NCBI GenBank assembly: GCA_016180375.1
Contig: JACPBJ010000014.1
Location: forward strand, 1 to 16,929
DNA length: 16,929 nucleotides
Source of the DNA: Nitrososphaerota archaeon
GTDB lineage: Archaea; Thermoproteota; Nitrososphaeria; Nitrososphaerales; UBA57
Direction: 5' to 3'
Part shown: piece after piece, positions 5,799 through 12,433 of the stretch
Layout: the number at the start of each line of letters is the position of its first letter
How positions within the stretch are numbered: the stretch's first letter is position 1
The notes under the pieces: generated by a model
What the model was told of the DNA's origin: nothing
The model's database searches: none
Seen by the model: only the letters and a program-made list of their open reading frames with translations
Translations under genes and position numbers: made by a program

Positions 5799-6239
5799 TT
5801 AGAACAAACCTACTGCGAAAGTATCTGCATCAGCAGCTGGAGACTGTAGAGCAATGCTGAATGCCTTTGAGACATACTGGCCGTGATTTGTAGTGCCGCC
5901 TTCGTTGATACCTGCCATCGATTTCACCTTATCTGCCCCTGCAGGTGTTACCGCATCTCCTCTGGTGATTGCTGCTGAAGCCGTAGCCTTTGCAATCGCC
6001 CTGAACCTTGTCAGTACTCTGATGGTTCTGGGATCGTTTGCTCCGGTTGCAGCTTCCATAGCATACCCGATACAAGGTTCATCTGCAGCAGCCTCTTGGA
6101 CTTCGATTTCTCCAAGATTATTACCGTCTACAGTTACCTTGACAGGGCTGCCCTTTGTTATTGCGGCTCCAGGTCTGAAGTACCAAACGCCGTGTTCTAG
6201 TGGTATGAAGTCTTCATAACTTCCATATTTGTCTGCCAT
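5799..6239 (-). CDS. DUF2190-like capsid decoration protein
   Basis: A 146-aa protein from ATG 6239 with AGGTGA about 8 nt upstream. It is Gly/Ala-rich and mainly beta: FRPGAAITKGSPVKVTVDG, then EPCIGYAMEAATGAN, then TIRVLTRFRAIAKA and ITRGDAVTPAGADKVKS. The pattern (ITKGSPV near the start, an IG-A element, and RGDAVTPA in the last third) is that of DUF2190 / capsid-cement type proteins, which trimerise on the capsid surface and stabilise it. Position between prohead protease and major capsid protein is the usual one. Confidence 0.75.
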   Translation of the reverse strand: MADKYGSYEDFIPLEHGVWYFRPGAAITKGSPVKVTVDGNNLGEIEVQEAAADEPCIGYAMEAATGANDPRTIRVLTRFRAIAKATASAAITRGDAVTPAGADKVKSMAGINEGGTTNHGQYVSKAFSIALQSPAADADTFAVGLF

Positions 6240-6270
6240 ATTCTAATTCACCTATTTTTGCCCAACCGTT

Positions 6271-7194
6271 TTACTGACCATTTTCCGCCTTGGGCTTACG
6301 GAGTAGGTCGGAGAACTGTGAAATCTCGTGATTTGCTTCCTGAATGGGAATTCCTGCTATCTCCCTTGTGCTTGGAGCTGAGACAATTCCCTTCCCCTTT
6401 GGTTTGGACGATTCTACTTGCTGTCCCTTTGATTCAAGAACAGTCAATCTCTCGGTAAGAGATGTTATCTTTTGATCAAAGCTCTGTAAGCTCTGCTGGA
6501 ACTGTCCAAGAGTCTCAAGAACCCTGTTTGATTCCTGATTTTCTGCGTTAGGGGATGTCTTTGTTTTATCCGCTTCTTGTACCTTCCCGCTTTCTCCGAT
6601 TTTAGGGGAAGGATTGTCTTGGGAACTAGCATTAGTCCCCGTGGTTTGTGTTTCTGTAGTCTGCAAGTTTTCTCCTCCTTGCTGGGGTTTGACCCCTTCT
6701 TTCGAAGAGATACTATGGAGGATTTCCCCTATCCTTTCCATAATCGCGACTGATGTCTTCGGATCTCCAGGAGCTACACCTTTTGGTAATAGCAGAAGGC
6801 CGGTAAATTCAAGCCCCTTTGGAGCTATCCCGTCTATCCTCTGAGGATAAATGAAATTTGCCTCTATGCTTACATGAGGAATTTCGCCGTTCTGAATCAT
6901 CTGGTAAATTTCAGGTTCTACTGTTCCTACAGCTTCAACTCTATCAGATTCGAACTCTGCCCAGTTGACGATTCCGATTTCCTTCTTTTCGTTATTGTTA
7001 TGGGAAGCCCCGTAGAATATGGGCTTCGCATTCATTGTTCTGGCTGCCCTGATTAATTCTTCTTTCAGGTAAGCATTGTTATTGCCTGTAGTTCCTACGT
7101 TCAGAGCGACAATTTTGATTGTATTTGGATATGGTAGGGGTTTGATCGCTTCTAGCCACTGAAATGATTCCGTAATTTTGAACAATTTGTTCAT
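6271..7194 (-). CDS. Prohead protease joined to a scaffolding domain
   Basis: A 307-aa protein from ATG 7194, overlapping the previous stop by 4 bp (ATGA). Residues about 25-150 resemble the HK97/herpesvirus assemblin-type serine protease: H65 in YGASHNNNEKKEIGIV and S109 in IPHVSIEANF are the likely His and Ser of the catalytic site, with H107 beside it. Residues about 165-220 are a flexible Gln/Thr/Ser/Asn linker and about 220-260 are a coiled coil (LGQFQQSLQSFDQKITSL), followed by a basic tail. Protease and scaffold in one chain let the scaffold line the prohead and then be digested. This fusion is known from some tailed viruses. The catalytic assignment is from motif reading, not a structure. 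Confidence 0.75.
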   Translation of the reverse strand: MNKLFKITESFQWLEAIKPLPYPNTIKIVALNVGTTGNNNAYLKEELIRAARTMNAKPIFYGASHNNNEKKEIGIVNWAEFESDRVEAVGTVEPEIYQMIQNGEIPHVSIEANFIYPQRIDGIAPKGLEFTGLLLLPKGVAPGDPKTSVAIMERIGEILHSISSKEGVKPQQGGENLQTTETQTTGTNASSQDNPSPKIGESGKVQEADKTKTSPNAENQESNRVLETLGQFQQSLQSFDQKITSLTERLTVLESKGQQVESSKPKGKGIVSAPSTREIAGIPIQEANHEISQFSDLLRKPKAENGQ

Positions 7195-7640
7195 TTATCT
7201 TCATTCGAAATAGAATTATTGAGCCTCGCAATCAGTAGGACGGCTATTGCGTCCTTCAAGATTTTGTAAGGAACATGCTTTCGAATGTCCCCGGTACTTG
7301 CATAGTTATTCCGTTGCTGTATTGCCCCTCTTATCTCTGGATTCCTGAAATGTGTTAGACATGATCTAATTCGAGTTTCTTGGGTTCGAGTAAGAATGGA
7401 TATTGCAGGAATCTCCATTCTGTGTTGTAGGTATCCTTGAGAGATCAGTGAATTAATACAAAAAACATTTGCAGAAACATCATACAGATTTGTATAGGCA
7501 AGAGTTCCTATAGTTGGAAAATCTGAAAGGAATAAGTCTTCTGCAGGTCTTCTTTTCCTCCTCCTGCCTCCGAATCTTCCTTCAGATATTAGTTGTTGAG
7601 CCTGTGATTTTTTGTTCCAGAATACGGGAAGAAAGACCAT
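7191..7640 (-). CDS. Unrecognised 149-aa protein with basic N-terminus
   Basis: ATG at 7640, stop at 7191 overlapping the protease start. The N-terminus holds an Arg/Lys cluster (GRFGGRRRKRRPAEDLFLSD) at residues 21-40; the rest is mixed helix and strand, with no membrane segment, and includes RIRSCLTHFRNPEIRGAIQQ. The C-terminal third is helical and hydrophobic (ILKDAIAVLLIARLNN). Tight packing, with a 3-bp gap before and an overlap after, marks it as a genuine operon gene. In comparable viruses this slot between portal and protease can hold a head morphogenesis protein, but no such motif is visible. Function unknown. Confidence 0.5.
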   Translation of the reverse strand: MVFLPVFWNKKSQAQQLISEGRFGGRRRKRRPAEDLFLSDFPTIGTLAYTNLYDVSANVFCINSLISQGYLQHRMEIPAISILTRTQETRIRSCLTHFRNPEIRGAIQQRNNYASTGDIRKHVPYKILKDAIAVLLIARLNNSISNEDK

Positions 7641-7643
7641 ATC

Positions 7644-8492
7644 CTACACCAATGAGAACAATATTTCGATTGACCAATTCCCTACGGTTGAGGATGTTAT
7701 CTGCTTGATTGTAATGCCCTTACCCTCTCTACATACTAACGGTCTTAAGCCATTTTGCTTTCTGAAAATTGGAAATATGGTAGTTAGGACTCCTGCATGT
7801 CCTGTGGTCTCCATCAAGCCCTCTGTTGCGGTGAAGAAATCCCTGAGAATGTCCTGCTCTGTCGGAGCACCTGTTGGAGCTTGCAGAGCTGTTATCTGTG
7901 CCGGGATTGCAACATCATTTTCGTCATAAAGTTTCGGCGTGAGTGATGTCCCTCCTGACCCTTGTGCTATCGCCCTCTTAATCTGCAGATTAAAGCCGAC
8001 ACCCGTAACGGCTGCAGCTTGGGTGTAGCGAGCCCATATTTCATAGATCTTCATAGTTTTGCCAGAACCGCTCGCATTGAATAGCGAAATGAAATGTTTG
8101 TTTGCAGCAGAGGCCTGTGCGGCAGAATTCTGCACAACATAAGTTGCCTCCTCTCCCGAGCTGACGGGGAGAGAAGATTGATCGCTTGCAATGACCACAG
8201 GCGTCGAGCCTGCCATTGTTTTTTGCCCTAGAGTGTTTATTCTGCCTGTGAATGTGCCTTCTGCTAACCGTGTAGATAGTAAGACGTCCAGATTATCAGT
8301 CTTTGCCTTGATTAAAGCGAGAGTATTTTCGGTTCCTAAAGTGTTGAAAAGATCTGTCAGGGTTCTATTGGATGCACCTAGAATTGCGTCCCTAAATGCT
8401 GAATGGACTGGGGTATATTTGTCGGTAAGCTCCAGAATAGCTCGAATTTTCTTTGCGGTTCCCTCATCTACAAGAACATGGGATTCACTCAA
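7644..8492 (-). CDS. Virion surface (decoration or fibre-like) protein
   Basis: A 282-aa protein. The start is TTG at 8492, since TAG lies two codons upstream; GAGGAT about 9 nt before supports it. A helical N-terminus (1-75) leads into LGQKTMAGSTPVVIASDQSS at residues about 88-107, an element that recurs in tailed-virus structural and fibre-like proteins. The remainder (about 115-282) is beta-rich with Ala/Gly/Ser strands and no membrane segment, suggesting a jelly-roll or lectin-like head. It lies among capsid genes rather than tail-tip genes, so a head fibre or decoration protein that contacts the host is plausible. The motif identification is from memory; the host-binding role is inferred. 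Confidence 0.55.
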   Translation of the reverse strand: MSESHVLVDEGTAKKIRAILELTDKYTPVHSAFRDAILGASNRTLTDLFNTLGTENTLALIKAKTDNLDVLLSTRLAEGTFTGRINTLGQKTMAGSTPVVIASDQSSLPVSSGEEATYVVQNSAAQASAANKHFISLFNASGSGKTMKIYEIWARYTQAAAVTGVGFNLQIKRAIAQGSGGTSLTPKLYDENDVAIPAQITALQAPTGAPTEQDILRDFFTATEGLMETTGHAGVLTTIFPIFRKQNGLRPLVCREGKGITIKQITSSTVGNWSIEILFSLV

Positions 8493-8599
8493 TTTCTAGA
8501 TCCTCTGCAAAACTATAGAGTAGGAGCATATTGACAAGATTCAACAGTTTCGAACGGTGGGTAACGATGGCATTAGCGGGATAATTGGACTCAATTACC

Positions 8600-8908
8600 T
8601 CACCTTGGGACATATCTTTCCTTCACCGAGAATTTCGTTTTGAGCGGTTCCTGCCTTTGCTGCGATGGTGCGAATTCGAAAACAACAGGATAGACTACAT
8701 TCGGCAAGAGATCCTTGCTTTGGTAATCTAAAACCTGAAGGTCTTGATCCTCCGTTTGAATGGCGAATTCATCGACATGTCTTTGTCCTTCATTTCTGGC
8801 GAATATCCACCTTTCAGCTCTCGAACCTGCCTCTACTTCACCAAAATCAAGTGCTGTTAGGGGCTTGGTGCATTCCCTATCTTCATAGAATTTGACAAAG
8901 CCGCTCAT
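8600..8908 (-). CDS. Ig-like beta-sandwich small protein (capsid accessory candidate)
   Basis: A 102-aa protein from ATG 8908, overlapping the portal stop by 4 bp (ATGA). The element LDFGEVEAGSRAERWIFARN at residues about 20-39 has the DFG-x-V-x-x-G-S signature of small Ig-like domains of the ASPM/Hydin and bacterial surface-repeat kind. Further strands follow (LQVLDYQSKDLLPNVVYPVV and an ending KTKFSVKERYVPR). Such single Ig-like domains often decorate capsids or form part of surface appendages of tailed viruses. It is directly followed by the fibre-like gene after a 107-bp gap that shows no convincing gene. Confidence 0.55.
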   Translation of the reverse strand: MSGFVKFYEDRECTKPLTALDFGEVEAGSRAERWIFARNEGQRHVDEFAIQTEDQDLQVLDYQSKDLLPNVVYPVVFEFAPSQQRQEPLKTKFSVKERYVPR

Positions 8909-10176
8909 GAGTGCGATAGTACCTCCTGTGCTTTCTTGAGAATCTCCATCTGCACCTTCCGCAGTTCCGCTTTCTGGTTGTCTGGTGATGTTGGAAGCTC
9001 TGGTGCTAGATCTGCAAGCTCAACACCCACATTCTCTTCTATGAATTGCCTTGCCTCTTCTACCGATATGATTCCTTCTTTCTTGAGATTTACAACATCC
9101 TCAAGCTCTAACTTTACCTGTTCCTGAACTCCCCAAAGAAACTTAACTCGCTCCCTTGTCCAATTCATCCCATTTTGCTGGACTATAGGTCTGAAGATTT
9201 CCTCTTCAACATAATTCTTGATTAATCGCTGGCCATAATCAATAAAGTCCTGATACCATTCATCAACAATCTTTAGGGCAGATTCACCAACGAATCCCTC
9301 CCTTGTGAAAGCCTTTACGAGAGGGGACATGCAAGCAAATATCATCTGATTCTGGAAGTGAGTCTCGAAAATCTCCAGCCTTCCCCTTGGGTCTGCCTGC
9401 TCGCTCTTTATTTCAGCTTCAGCATCGAATAACGCTATGCGTTCTCCCGGTTCTAACTTCCTTAGAGTCGATTGAACGCTTGATTGATCTTCTTTCTTTA
9501 GCCCTTTGATCTGCCATGCTGAAAGGGGAACATAATGCCTTGCGATCTTCCGCATCGTATCGGAGTGCATCCAATACTGCTGAATCAGAGGAGCGATTGT
9601 AATTGTCTTGGACGATTTATCGGAAAAGCGGATTGTGTAGCTCCTAGTTTCTGCTAGGGTGTGTAAAACGCCTCTTCCTATAGGTTCGCCATTAAGGACG
9701 TTAACCTTCCAGTGGATAATCTCATTTGGTTCGAATTCTACGGTTCTTCCGCCTCTAATCTGGATAATCTTTTGGACTTCCCCTGTATCCTCTCTTTGAA
9801 TCCTCCAATCAGAGCCTATGGGAAGATTTGCTAGATCCTGAAGGTTATCCGGATCTCTTTTCTCAGTAAAACAGTTGCCGAAGGCGTACAGATGTGTTGC
9901 AACATCTACAAGGAAATTGTCTAGTCCAATATCGTCAGAAAATCTATCGACTACCTTCTTTGCTCGCTGTGATTCTGAGGATGTATAATGCCCCTTTCCA
10001 ACTATGCTTTGGGAATAGTGAGAAGCTGCAAGCCTGATTATCGGCTCCTTGTTGTAATAATCCACAAGATTAGAAAATGTGATCTTAGGAATCTCGTCGC
10101 TAATACCGGGTAACGGTTTTACTATCCCTTGGGCTTCTTTCGCTTTGCGTATGTGAAGAGATTCGAGAAGGCCCAA
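8905..10176 (-). CDS. Portal protein
   Basis: A 423-aa protein. The only usable start is TTG at 10176, with AAGGTAAG about 10 nt ahead. N-terminal segments (KITFSNLVDYYNKEPIIRLA, then ASHYSQSIVGKGHY) precede a wing-like beta region around EVQKIIQIRGGRTVEFEPNE and IIHWKVNVLNGEPIGRGVLH, the pattern of HK97-like portals. The crown half is helical (near KIVDEWYQDFIDYGQRLIK) and the C-terminus forms a coiled coil (VEEARQFIEENVGVELADLA). The portal is the dodecameric DNA gate at one capsid vertex. Gene order, with capsid proteins downstream, fits well. The terminase that usually precedes it is not here. Confidence 0.82.
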   Translation of the reverse strand: MGLLESLHIRKAKEAQGIVKPLPGISDEIPKITFSNLVDYYNKEPIIRLAASHYSQSIVGKGHYTSSESQRAKKVVDRFSDDIGLDNFLVDVATHLYAFGNCFTEKRDPDNLQDLANLPIGSDWRIQREDTGEVQKIIQIRGGRTVEFEPNEIIHWKVNVLNGEPIGRGVLHTLAETRSYTIRFSDKSSKTITIAPLIQQYWMHSDTMRKIARHYVPLSAWQIKGLKKEDQSSVQSTLRKLEPGERIALFDAEAEIKSEQADPRGRLEIFETHFQNQMIFACMSPLVKAFTREGFVGESALKIVDEWYQDFIDYGQRLIKNYVEEEIFRPIVQQNGMNWTRERVKFLWGVQEQVKLELEDVVNLKKEGIISVEEARQFIEENVGVELADLAPELPTSPDNQKAELRKVQMEILKKAQEVLSHS

Positions 10177-10217
10177 TATACTTACCTTAGGAAAATAGAA
10201 ATGCGGTAGGCCGAAAA

Positions 10218-10718
10218 CTAAAGATGCCTATCGCAATATTTGTAATGTTCCAAAACTTCTGGGAAATCCAGAAAAGAGGGATGGCCCGGGGGAGGTGAAG
10301 CTGGAGAGGCTTCAGCTTCACGCTCCGGCCCGCTGGCAACCAGTAGTATTTGATTTCCCCTGCCAGAGCGAGCATAAACCTCTCTTGTACCATGTTTTTG
10401 CCGGAGAGCGAACCTTGAAAAGACCCTCTTATCCTTCTTTTTCATGTAGTTAATTTGCCCTAACGTGCTACCATTTGCCTCTCTTGAACCGAGCCCGTGT
10501 CTATCTTCAAAATCTTCCGAGCCCTTGACGTAGTGCAGAGAATCCAGCTCAGCCTGATTCGTCCTCATACCTATGAGATATTTAGGATCTGGAGATGCTA
10601 TTCCGAGAATAAATGGACCGAGAACTTGCCCGCAGTCAAGACAGACCTTCTCACCTGTTTCTGGATCGAATATCGGCCAGCTTTGGCATGGTTCTTTTAA
10701 CCAATGTTGTCTTTGCAA
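10218..10718 (-). CDS. TFB-like protein: partial zinc ribbon and reader-like linker, no cyclin repeats
   Basis: A 166-aa protein beginning at TTG 10718 (no ATG or GTG in the frame after the preceding stop). Residues 17-33 read FDPETGEKVCLDCGQVL, which matches the second half of the zinc ribbon of archaeal transcription factor B (TFB). C26 and C29 are present, but the first half shows only C11 followed by QSW, so the first CxxC pair is incomplete; H5 might replace a ligand. Residues about 70-87 (DFEDRHGLGSREANGSTLG) resemble the reader and linker after the ribbon. No cyclin repeats follow; residues about 111-150 are Pro/Ala/Glu-rich with low similarity to anything. It might bind RNA polymerase and steer or block initiation on the virus or host. 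It is the first gene of the structural run after the repeat array. Confidence 0.55.
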   Translation of the reverse strand: MQRQHWLKEPCQSWPIFDPETGEKVCLDCGQVLGPFILGIASPDPKYLIGMRTNQAELDSLHYVKGSEDFEDRHGLGSREANGSTLGQINYMKKKDKRVFSRFALRQKHGTREVYARSGRGNQILLVASGPEREAEASPASPPPGHPSFLDFPEVLEHYKYCDRHL

Positions 10719-10772
10719 TGGTTCTCTAATATGTAGGTTGTCTTCGAACCTAATAACCAGAGGAGGACGGAA

Positions 10773-10859
10773 GAGTCTAACTAAGAGTCAGACTCTAACT
10801 AAGATGAATCACATGACTGCACTGACTCTATTGACTACACTGACTCTATTGACTCTGAA
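10773..10859. repeat. 18-nt iterated repeats with embedded dyad (operator array candidate)
   Basis: Four units start at 10773, 10791, 10824 and 10842. The first two share the core GAsTCTAACTAAGA and the last two share GACTCTATTGACT (a 17-nt match, CACTGACTCTATTGACT, recurs exactly 18 nt later). A 15-nt spacer separates the pairs. AGAGTC-A-GACTCT (10784-10796) is a perfect 13-bp dyad within the first pair. The array lies between a ribbon-helix-helix gene and the TFB-like gene, upstream of the whole virion operon. Multi-copy short direct repeats are the usual binding sites of ribbon-helix-helix regulators, so an operator is the best explanation; an origin-like iteron set is an alternative. Confidence 0.6.
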
Positions 10860-10879
10860 CCCTTTGGAGGAGTTTGTTT

Positions 10880-11068
10880 TCATATTTTACGAGCTTTCAC
10901 TGCATCGATGAATTCTCGTAAAGCTATGTTATACGCTTCTGTCTTACTCGGAATTTTATCTCTTTGCTCAAACGCTTTATCGACGAGCTTGCGATGGTAG
11001 GTCTCTTCGATGTATTCGGCTACATCTCTGTCAAAACGACATGTGACCTGAACTTTAGCGGGGGGCAT
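10880..11068 (-). CDS. Ribbon-helix-helix regulator
   Basis: A 62-aa protein from ATG 11068, preceded by a strong AAGGAG ribosome binding site. The N-terminal strand KVQVTCRFDRDVAEYIEE followed by two helices (about residues 13-24 and 40-58, ending EAYNIALREFIDAVKARK) is the CopG/Arc ribbon-helix-helix layout, a dimeric DNA binder reading operators with the beta strand. It is adjacent to the 18-nt repeat array and heads the structural run, so it is the natural candidate regulator of that array, likely repressing itself and the virion operon. This link is inferred from position. Confidence 0.65.
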   Translation of the reverse strand: MPPAKVQVTCRFDRDVAEYIEETYHRKLVDKAFEQRDKIPSKTEAYNIALREFIDAVKARKI

Positions 11069-11140
11069 TGTTTCTTGCTCCTTAACGCTAGCTAGATACG
11101 GCCTAGAACGGAGAAGAGATTTCTTTAGCGTGCAATATCA

Positions 11141-11482
11141 TTAACCTCGAATAACCCGTCTTAATTGCGGGAGTGCAAAGCAGAAGCTTACATGCATGCA
11201 ATCCTTAGATTCATCATGGGCACAATAGAGCTGTTTCTCATGCAGATAGACATCCACTACTCGGTTGATCTTATGATCTCTTAGGATTATGCTGTTTCCT
11301 TCAAATCCGAACAGCTCTATAAACGGAGCATAGCGGCTCAGCTTCTCCTCAGCTTCCATATAGCAAGCAAGAAGTTCTCCTACGTATGATGAGACACTCT
11401 TGGTTTCCTTCTCAGCCTTCTTCTTGACCCTTTCATACACTTGCTGGGACACGGTTATTGACTGATACCCCTTGTACGGCAT
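11141..11482 (-). CDS. Ribbon-helix-helix protein with C-terminal SWIM-like zinc motif
   Basis: A 113-aa protein from ATG 11482. Residues about 6-46 (QSITVSQQVYERVKKKAEKE, then SVSSYVGELLACYMEAEE) form a ribbon-helix-helix DNA-binding unit. The C-terminal part holds C87-A-H89, five residues, C95-M-H97, a CxH-x5-CxH spacing close to the SWIM zinc finger CxCx(n)CxH, followed by FCFALPQL. SWIM motifs serve protein or nucleic-acid contacts. Similar combinations occur, as I recall, in Nitrososphaerota genomes. The start lies about 26 nt after a TATA-like sequence (11500-11512 on the minus strand), so the message may be leaderless; a CATACGGTATG dyad covers the start region. It is probably a virus or host regulator. 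Confidence 0.55.
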   Translation of the reverse strand: MPYKGYQSITVSQQVYERVKKKAEKETKSVSSYVGELLACYMEAEEKLSRYAPFIELFGFEGNSIILRDHKINRVVDVYLHEKQLYCAHDESKDCMHVSFCFALPQLRRVIRG

Positions 11483-11483
11483 G

Positions 11484-11512
11484 CATACGGTATGATTACT
11501 TGGGAATAAAAG
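11484..11512 (-). promoter_or_regulatory. Promoter and dyad at the start of the RHH-SWIM gene
   Basis: On the minus strand the AT-rich box ACTTTTATT (about 11504-11512) is centred roughly 26 nt before the ATG at 11482, at leaderless spacing. Directly next to the ATG, CATAC-G-GTATG (11484-11494) is an 11-bp perfect dyad, well placed for autorepression by the encoded ribbon-helix-helix protein. Both are inferred from sequence and position. Confidence 0.35.
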
Positions 11513-11519
11513 TATTGCG

Positions 11520-11800
11520 ATGGTAGCAATAAGAGTTCCTGAGGTAGAACATGTGCTTGATATTGTAGATAGCCTATTGAAGACTATCCTAGTTTCTTAC
11601 CTTAAAAGACAAGAAACTTCTTTCGTTTAGCTTAAATCACGCGCTATAGCGGAACTGGAAGCCAGAATTGACAAGATTGAAGACAATTCTGCTTGGAACA
11701 GCCTTATCGAAGAGGCCAAGAGATGGGTATTACACCAGAGAAGCTGCTAAAGAGTGTTTTGTCAGAATATGCAAAGAAGGTCAAGAAACAGGTCAAGTAA
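11520..11800 (+). pseudogene. Decayed small helical protein gene (TAG plus one-base frameshift)
   Basis: A frame from ATG 11520 reads MVAIRVPEVEHVLDIVDSLL and 16 further residues to a TAG at 11628-11630. The same frame then continues convincingly (IAELEARIDKIEDNSAWNSL, then IEEAKRW) up to about 11726, where the coherent reading moves to the -1 frame (GITPEKLLKSVLSEYAKKVK, stop TAA at 11798-11800). Adding one G to the GGG run at 11724-11727 would restore KRW-GITPEK. So one nonsense and one deletion lesion separate this from a helical, coiled-coil protein of about 93 aa. No clear start lies after the TAG. Likely a decaying host or element gene; sequencing error is the alternative. Family unknown. 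Confidence 0.5.
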
Positions 11801-11834
11801 GCCAGTTGCTTATACCAGAATGATTATCCTCATA

Positions 11835-11851
11835 GACCTTGACTCAAGGTC
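11835..11851. promoter_or_regulatory. 17-bp palindrome overlapping the HEPN stop codon
   Basis: GACCTTGA-C-TCAAGGTC is a perfect 8-bp dyad around one base. It overlaps the stop codon of the minus-strand HEPN-like gene (11850-11852) and lies 35 bp after the plus-strand pseudogene. No T-run follows on either strand, so it is more like a protein binding site or RNA 3'-end structure than a classic terminator. Confidence 0.35.
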
Positions 11852-12353
11852 AAACAGGGATTCGATGTAGTCCTGGGTCCTTCAAGATGACATTTTTAAA
11901 CTCATTAATGTACTGACCTCTTAGTAGATCCGATTTAAAGGCGTTGCTGGCCGTCTTCAGTTCCTCCGCAAAAGTAACTACTGCTATTTTCCAACGACCA
12001 CCCTCTCTCCAGATGGCAGGGCCGGGTGTTTTAGGATCTCTGACCCGCCCTATGACATCCACATTCTCAGGGAAGTATGAGTGAACGAGACCGCATCGCA
12101 CTTCTGCATATAACTCATTGAGTACCCCGGTGTACTGGGGCATATAGCTCCTGAGGAACATCTTAAAGTTGATTTCAGACCCTTGCTTACCTCGCATGAG
12201 CTTACCAAAATAGTCCACGTAGCACATTTCACCTAATGCTACAAGAAAGTTAGCCTCAGCCTTGCGGGCCCCGAACTCCAGATCGTGAAATATGAAGCCG
12301 TCTACATATTCCTTCCAAAATACTTCTATTAACCTAGTGTTTGTAACGCTCAT
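11850..12353 (-). CDS. HEPN-like protein (RX4H motif), putative RNase or RNA binder
   Basis: A 167-aa, mainly helical protein from ATG 12353. Residues 82-96 read YAEVRCGLVHSYFPE; R86 and H91 form the R-x4-H motif that is the catalytic or RNA-binding signature of HEPN domains, and it follows a helix (LRSYMPQYTGVLNELYAEV), as in that fold. A second helical region precedes it, including NFLVALGEMCYVDYF. HEPN proteins often cut RNA in toxin-antitoxin and abortive-infection systems. No MNT-type nucleotidyltransferase antitoxin is adjacent; instead the gene diverges from a TGT-like gene, sharing an AT-rich box. The motif is directly visible; a nuclease function is inferred and could be absent. Confidence 0.6.
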   Translation of the reverse strand: MSVTNTRLIEVFWKEYVDGFIFHDLEFGARKAEANFLVALGEMCYVDYFGKLMRGKQGSEINFKMFLRSYMPQYTGVLNELYAEVRCGLVHSYFPENVDVIGRVRDPKTPGPAIWREGGRWKIAVVTFAEELKTASNAFKSDLLRGQYINEFKNVILKDPGLHRIPV

Positions 12354-12387
12354 GATAATTCACAGTTCGTGTGTCGACTTTCAGAGC

Positions 12388-12400
12388 GTATTTATTAATC
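12388..12400. promoter_or_regulatory. Shared AT-rich box of a divergent promoter
   Basis: The stretch gtatttattaatc is centred at about 12393, 40 bp from the HEPN ATG (12353) and 41 bp from the TGT-like ATG (12434). Read on either strand it gives a TATA-like sequence (TTTATTAAT or ATTAATAAA) that would start transcripts about 13-14 nt ahead of each gene. One symmetrical box serving both directions is inferred from this spacing. Confidence 0.45.
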
Positions 12401-12433
12401 TTGGCTCTGCACGCTAACAATTGGTCAATTCAA

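Noticed and set aside
8493..8599. Small frames in the 107-bp gap between the Ig-like and fibre-like genes
   Set aside because: The longest are 10-14 codons, without ribosome binding sites or fit to neighbours.
10295..10321. 9-bp stem, GTGAAGCTG with CAGCTTCAC, 9-nt loop
   Set aside because: It lies within the coding part of the TFB-like gene and has no T-run, so it is not a terminator; it may be chance in a GC-rich low-complexity stretch.
10187..10393. 68-aa minus-strand frame overlapping the TFB-like C-terminus
   Set aside because: No ribosome binding site and no TFB-like sequence; considered as a frameshifted continuation of the TFB-like protein, but nothing resembles cyclin repeats.
10773..10859. 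CRISPR array interpretation of the 18-nt repeats
   Set aside because: Units are contiguous with no unique spacers of 30-40 nt and no cas genes are near.
12371..12433. GTG start for the TGT-like protein
   Set aside because: The added 21 residues would cover the divergent AT-rich box; ATG 12434 fits the spacing better.
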